Assembly: GCA_013329925.1 (NCBI GenBank)
Contig: DUJK01000091.1
Span: 1 to 8,077, forward strand
Reading direction: 5' to 3'
DNA: 8,077 nt
Origin: Candidatus Poseidoniaceae archaeon
GTDB taxonomy: Archaea; Thermoplasmatota; Poseidoniia; Poseidoniales; Poseidoniaceae
Below are positions 7,501 through 8,077 of the stretch, in pieces. The stretch's first letter is position 1; each line of letters opens with the position of its first letter. The position numbers were made by a program, and so were the translations under genes. The notes below the pieces were generated by a model that made no database searches, was not told the origin of the DNA, and saw only the letters and a program-made list of their open reading frames with translations.

Positions 7501-8077
7501 ATGAAATCCCTAACTCTCCGCTTTGGGCAGAGGCTGGGCCACATGAAGGTGGAGAGGATGGAGACCTGGATCTAGAATGGGCTAGATGTACTTCATTAGA
7601 CTTGGCTAGCACTCGGATTTACTCATCTACTGCTGATATTAATGACGTCTTAGGACTGACACCTACCGCAGATTTACCTCCAACAGAAGGCAATACAACT
7701 GTGCTTCAACTAAATCCTGGCAGACCATATTGGATTGCTCTAACTTGTGTAGATGATGCTGGACAAGAGGATATATTCAATCCAACTGTAATTGGCCCAG
7801 TAGTGCCAACTGGTGGATTAAATGATCTAACTCCACCGCCTAAATTGGAGAATGTTGAGGCAATAGATACTCCTGATGATGATGGAGGCAGAATCACTAT
7901 TTCTTGGGATGAAAGTACTGCTGATGATTGTACCTTCTATGCTGTGTGGGTTATGCCTGATGACGGTCTACCAGATATTGAAATTGTACAGCCATTAGAT
8001 GATTGGGGTTTTACTCAAGCCAAAATAATCGATGATTGTAGTACGACCAGCGCAATAATTGACAATTATGATGGGGT
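1434..8077 (+). CDS. Giant secreted beta-propeller/fibronectin-III surface protein, 3' end cut by the window edge
   Basis: One frame stays open for 2,214 codons to the window edge. The ATG at 1434 is the first in frame after the stop at 1320-1322 and is followed directly by a signal peptide, which supports it; no Shine-Dalgarno motif precedes it. Domains in order: signal peptide 1-40; beta-rich N-terminal domain about 41-180; propeller-like repeats about 186-1765; beta-sandwich-like domain about 1777-1903; FnIII-like domains from about 1908, 2029 and 2134. At least 14 N-X-S/T sequons are present. Its only cysteines are at 783/795, 1186/1231, 2052/2105 and 2166/2202, as four local pairs, which fits disulfides in an exported protein. 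Composition is rich in Asp, Asn, Gly and Ser and poor in Lys/Arg. No protease, glycosidase or kinase motif was recognised, and no membrane segment beyond the signal peptide lies in the window. The protein probably sits on the cell surface or is released; an anchor, if any, would be in the missing C-terminus. Adhesion or ligand capture is an inference from architecture. The specific function is unknown. Confidence 0.93.
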   Translation, partial: MNGKFRVASPVSGAKKALLLTLLMVITSLSPLMTVNPVSAHENGNSTVWEKQGSNDTGWVQLDAIGADPTIGMSANANWGLEFAPGALLSNVTMEVRVNGSDGMLIQEPVITASDVGINLFDWNGLGMLGSSDSFTGANPHSGRLSPNSDAGAYWTLPSGAEINDLVIEALAPVDPAVTFEPVDIDIGDYVIHFVDGRMYLAIDNSLLIIDYNNQPKIIDIIVFEDAEKIVDLEIDYANLVLHILTNDDYFHALSLVDTSILTPLPETVFDSDTIELVQFDQFIIASDGTPYASNSERIVIFDGNDWNNLVTKSPVGRALDIIEIGDILYFSFENGGVLRWDLTTNSELSVWSSANNLHSDSVTSFHLSGNQLLLASEDAGLARYDWNTGFWLSTWNDGNWLISNNIADIALSNNILMILNGDVVQTYNTANGVFLQTYDLADYGLVDDGRKLLTWPSIGVRSPSSEIVLISDGGGDLAILDTAATPLYQGNMLLASGPTSADMDGVVELDGVLFVAADGIMNRFDTTASRWLTPKLIGDDVNQLITDGTHIYIAGESTGAHKMLSNGTIVQTWSSNDGLFSDNVNRLAISGNNLLSVNSESAISIIDTISNSITTYDENSGLGSSTIKDIASFNNIAYIATSDIGLARFDMANQTFLAPWGSTGVNNANNVPIAVFDDILHMGLPGYGVVRKDLTNGEILLPLVENSDINGIEILPNDNVYALISDGSALYIGADDGAVKWDGVQSVDFAGRGQSWVTQPDQFFDFALLGNDIYVGTDRGVCKYPTATVVVDDCQNVYDGMPNWATYSVGTDGSQIYGGTNDGVGILTANPFEVVDTWEASEDTDNAPVEVIGDIAYVGLNGVGIARYEISTNSWLSTWTEDDVLDDGNQFVTGLVADINPDQLWIGGEDGFQLIDVVNEVEVYDIEKSNSIYLGNGEPYQMIVYNDVMYYHQEDDSNSFYRIDLVNFNQLSNIDAGIQLDDNSGPAWGMGLVDDVIMTGVASNGGFPDYYDGRGGIAQWNISDDDWGENIEPSGQVDRVTAYETTTGEMWISWGELKLDLYDNIGAFVGSWNSDDGLDFPIREIIEYNGETLFATESGVARYDGNNGGWLPTWEENNGLPNNAGEEIYELWTNGIDLVVGGGDGANFGGFQGGAISHWDGTNWNVFTSNGQNGIQRGYPITMAECGGLLNVGIYDNNGGIEQIDLTNSTIVNTFTQASLGEGEVSGVACDSSTDTLYVTFYEDEQPIKKYNMNTGLWLADINTQTHNLPSDRIWWDAIGYESGKLIVGHGLGQDGPNIIGGGYSVISTTGAITSQVNSNAQGSSVTSFQWIGGGWLLGQAGGSSGYSRVDYLDAIGQSTVYNLPGLVSGQVTTMTGNSTHLWVTTIGENVGFGQSTGAGILQGERQNDGSVEWQQGWTLPANSQAKDTQLVGTDLYISTSPAGLMKLDTVSGSLNPINGALHNNMDGLKLVGTDLIIGLQGNFGSSAGVQVFDTLTDTFGNGRLVAGLPSNIVNGFETDNNIIYIATDGGIGRWSLQTNDWLNPITSTDGLPSNIIQDLVYESPNLWAATPSGLVKMDTGTASINTLTSANGMIGTSTWGLIKTTDNVGNVQIHVSHNGAGSERPGISSIDETSGLVIATHRFDQLPSNTITAVASDFWGLHIATDVGPMTHWNGLNNQFEDGASAFQISSWPIEQLVSNGDQVMAIGNNVVTILEATTPAHSVSKVFIIPDVTLTGGDISSDYLWIATDDDGLFGWMNNPQWTPLERFELRRANPLNMGFNLVNLDITNMTHPGVQIQLADTVNPITLDQESGTPGVHNLLFQGVPLAFSSPVSGAATWAQSNSLKYAVTLNLSDDPQLSNTLQAAVDNAVQINGTKFVQLNLRSPINGSLEARITYDYIKLETPIDLTNLVDRPDDGGGALTASWTLVHDDDFARYLIYVNEGPFTSASGTSDITADDLAGRVVDKTISLHSRLQSEVTTANGVPLTDGVAYHAVVVVEYDDGRLGNPSMQLGPAIPTDEIPNSPLWAEAGPHEGGEDGDLDLEWARCTSLDLASTRIYSSTADINDVLGLTPTADLPPTEGNTTVLQLNPGRPYWIALTCVDDAGQEDIFNPTVIGPVVPTGGLNDLTPPPKLENVEAIDTPDDDGGRITISWDESTADDCTFYAVWVMPDDGLPDIEIVQPLDDWGFTQAKIIDDCSTTSAIIDNYDG
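1554..1973 (+). other. N-terminal beta-rich domain of the giant protein
   Basis: Residues 41-180 follow the signal peptide and precede the propeller repeats. The segment has alternating hydrophobic/polar strands (for example 'NVTMEVRVNG' and 'NDLVIEAL'), several N-glycosylation sequons near the mature N-terminus (NST at 45, NDT at 55, then NVT and NGS), and many Trp/Gly/Asn residues. This suggests a secreted beta-sandwich, perhaps a lectin-like or carbohydrate-binding fold, but I recognise no named family. Confidence 0.45.
1989..6728 (+). repeat. Tandem degenerate beta-propeller (Reg_prop/WD-like) repeats encoded within the giant gene
   Basis: About 1,580 residues are built of diverged units of roughly 40-50 residues. 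One signature is a hydrophobic strand, then 'ATxxxGLARYD' and 'WLxTW': 'GLARYD' at 381, 'GLARFD' at 646, 'GIARYE' at 865, 'GVARYD' at 1100 and 'GIGRWS' near 1532. 'WLSTW' recurs near 392 and 876, and 'WLPTW' at 1111. The second signature is 'GLPSNxI' or relatives: 'GLFSDNV' at 579, 'GLGSSTI' at 622, 'GLPNNAG' at 1120, 'LPSDRI' at 1270, 'GLPSNIV' at 1509, 'GLPSNII' at 1552 and 'LPSNTI' at 1648. The pattern 'GLPSN-I ... LW-AT-SGL-K-D' is the hallmark of Reg_prop propeller blades. At 40-50 residues per blade this would be roughly 30-40 blades, or several stacked propellers; that count is an estimate. The repeats are diverged at the protein level and not repeated as DNA. Boundaries are approximate. 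Confidence 0.75.
6762..7142 (+). other. Beta-sandwich-like domain between the propellers and the FnIII repeats
   Basis: Residues about 1777-1903 no longer show the propeller signatures. They contain alternating strands, four sequons (NMT, NLS, NGT, NGS) and a final pattern of the type 'VQLNLRS...NGSLEARITYDYI', with paired amphipathic strands around a short loop. By impression this resembles the beta-sandwich modules that precede FnIII repeats in other large archaeal surface proteins. No named family can be assigned from the sequence alone. Confidence 0.4.
7155..7511 (+). other. Fibronectin type III-like domain 1
   Basis: Residues about 1908-2026 begin with a Pro-rich edge strand, then 'DRPDDGGGALTASW' (Trp of the B-strand), 'YLIYVNEGPF' (the usual Y-x-x-Y/V C-strand) and 'YHAVVVVEYDDG' (F-strand). 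This is the order expected of an FnIII fold. The 'PDDGGG' turn is shared with domain 3. The domain is slightly longer than the usual 90-100 residues because of an insertion before the F-strand. Confidence 0.65.
7518..7829 (+). other. Fibronectin type III-like domain 2
   Basis: Residues about 2029-2132 start with 'SPLWAEAGP', then 'GDLDLEWARC' (B-strand Trp), 'ASTRIYSS' (C-strand) and 'PYWIALTCVDDAGQE' (F-strand). Cys2052 in the B-strand and Cys2105 in the F-strand face the positions that would allow an intradomain disulfide. The 'TCVDDAGQES'-like ending is typical of FnIII modules. Confidence 0.65.
7833..8077 (+). other. Fibronectin type III-like domain 3, partial
   Basis: Starting at residue 2134, 'PPPKLENVEAIDTPDDDGG' is followed by 'RITISWDESTADDCTFYAVWV', matching the A, B and C strands of an FnIII module. 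Cys2166 and Cys2202 are the likely disulfide pair. The window ends inside the domain, so its end and whatever follows cannot be described. Confidence 0.65.

Noticed and set aside
1370..7897. Short minus-strand frames across the giant gene, and a plus-strand frame at 4744-5007
   Set aside because: All overlap the uninterrupted 2,214-codon frame, which has a signal peptide and recognisable repeats. The small frames have no recognisable motifs.
1434..8077. DNA-level tandem repeats or a CRISPR array inside the repetitive gene
   Set aside because: The repeats are visible only as diverged protein motifs. No short identical repeats with regular spacers were found.

Overview
The window holds two genes transcribed away from each other from a 141-base intergenic region. 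Both run off the ends of the window, so neither is complete. On the minus strand (1-1292) lies the N-terminal 430 codons of a MaeB-type malic enzyme, with all recognisable catalytic, metal and cofactor motifs intact. On the plus strand (1434 to beyond 8077) lies one uninterrupted reading frame of at least 2,214 codons. It starts with a signal peptide and is not closed by a stop inside the window.

The giant plus-strand protein is laid out as follows: signal peptide (residues 1-40); a short N-terminal beta-rich domain (about 41-180); about 1,580 residues of degenerate beta-propeller repeats (about 186-1765) whose best blades resemble Reg_prop/WD-like repeats ('GLARYD..T..WL.TW' and 'GLPSN.I' signatures); a beta-sandwich-like domain (about 1777-1903); then three fibronectin-III-like domains, the last cut by the window edge. 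It is acidic and Asn/Asp-rich, has at least 14 N-glycosylation sequons, and has only eight cysteines, which fall in four local pairs. All of this fits a secreted or cell-surface protein. No catalytic motif was recognised. The architecture suggests adhesion, ligand binding or capture of extracellular substrates, but its function is unknown.

The organism is not stated. Several points together suggest a marine planktonic archaeon of the Marine Group II (Poseidoniales) type: very large secreted propeller/FnIII proteins, low-to-middling GC, no Shine-Dalgarno sequence before either start, and a TATAAAT box at a typical archaeal distance from the malic enzyme start. This is inference, and a bacterium with similar surface proteins cannot be excluded. 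The malic enzyme alone does not discriminate.

The two genes probably have no functional link. One is central carbon metabolism (malate to pyruvate) and the other is an exported surface protein; they simply share a divergent promoter region. No RNA genes, mobile elements, CRISPR arrays or terminators were seen.
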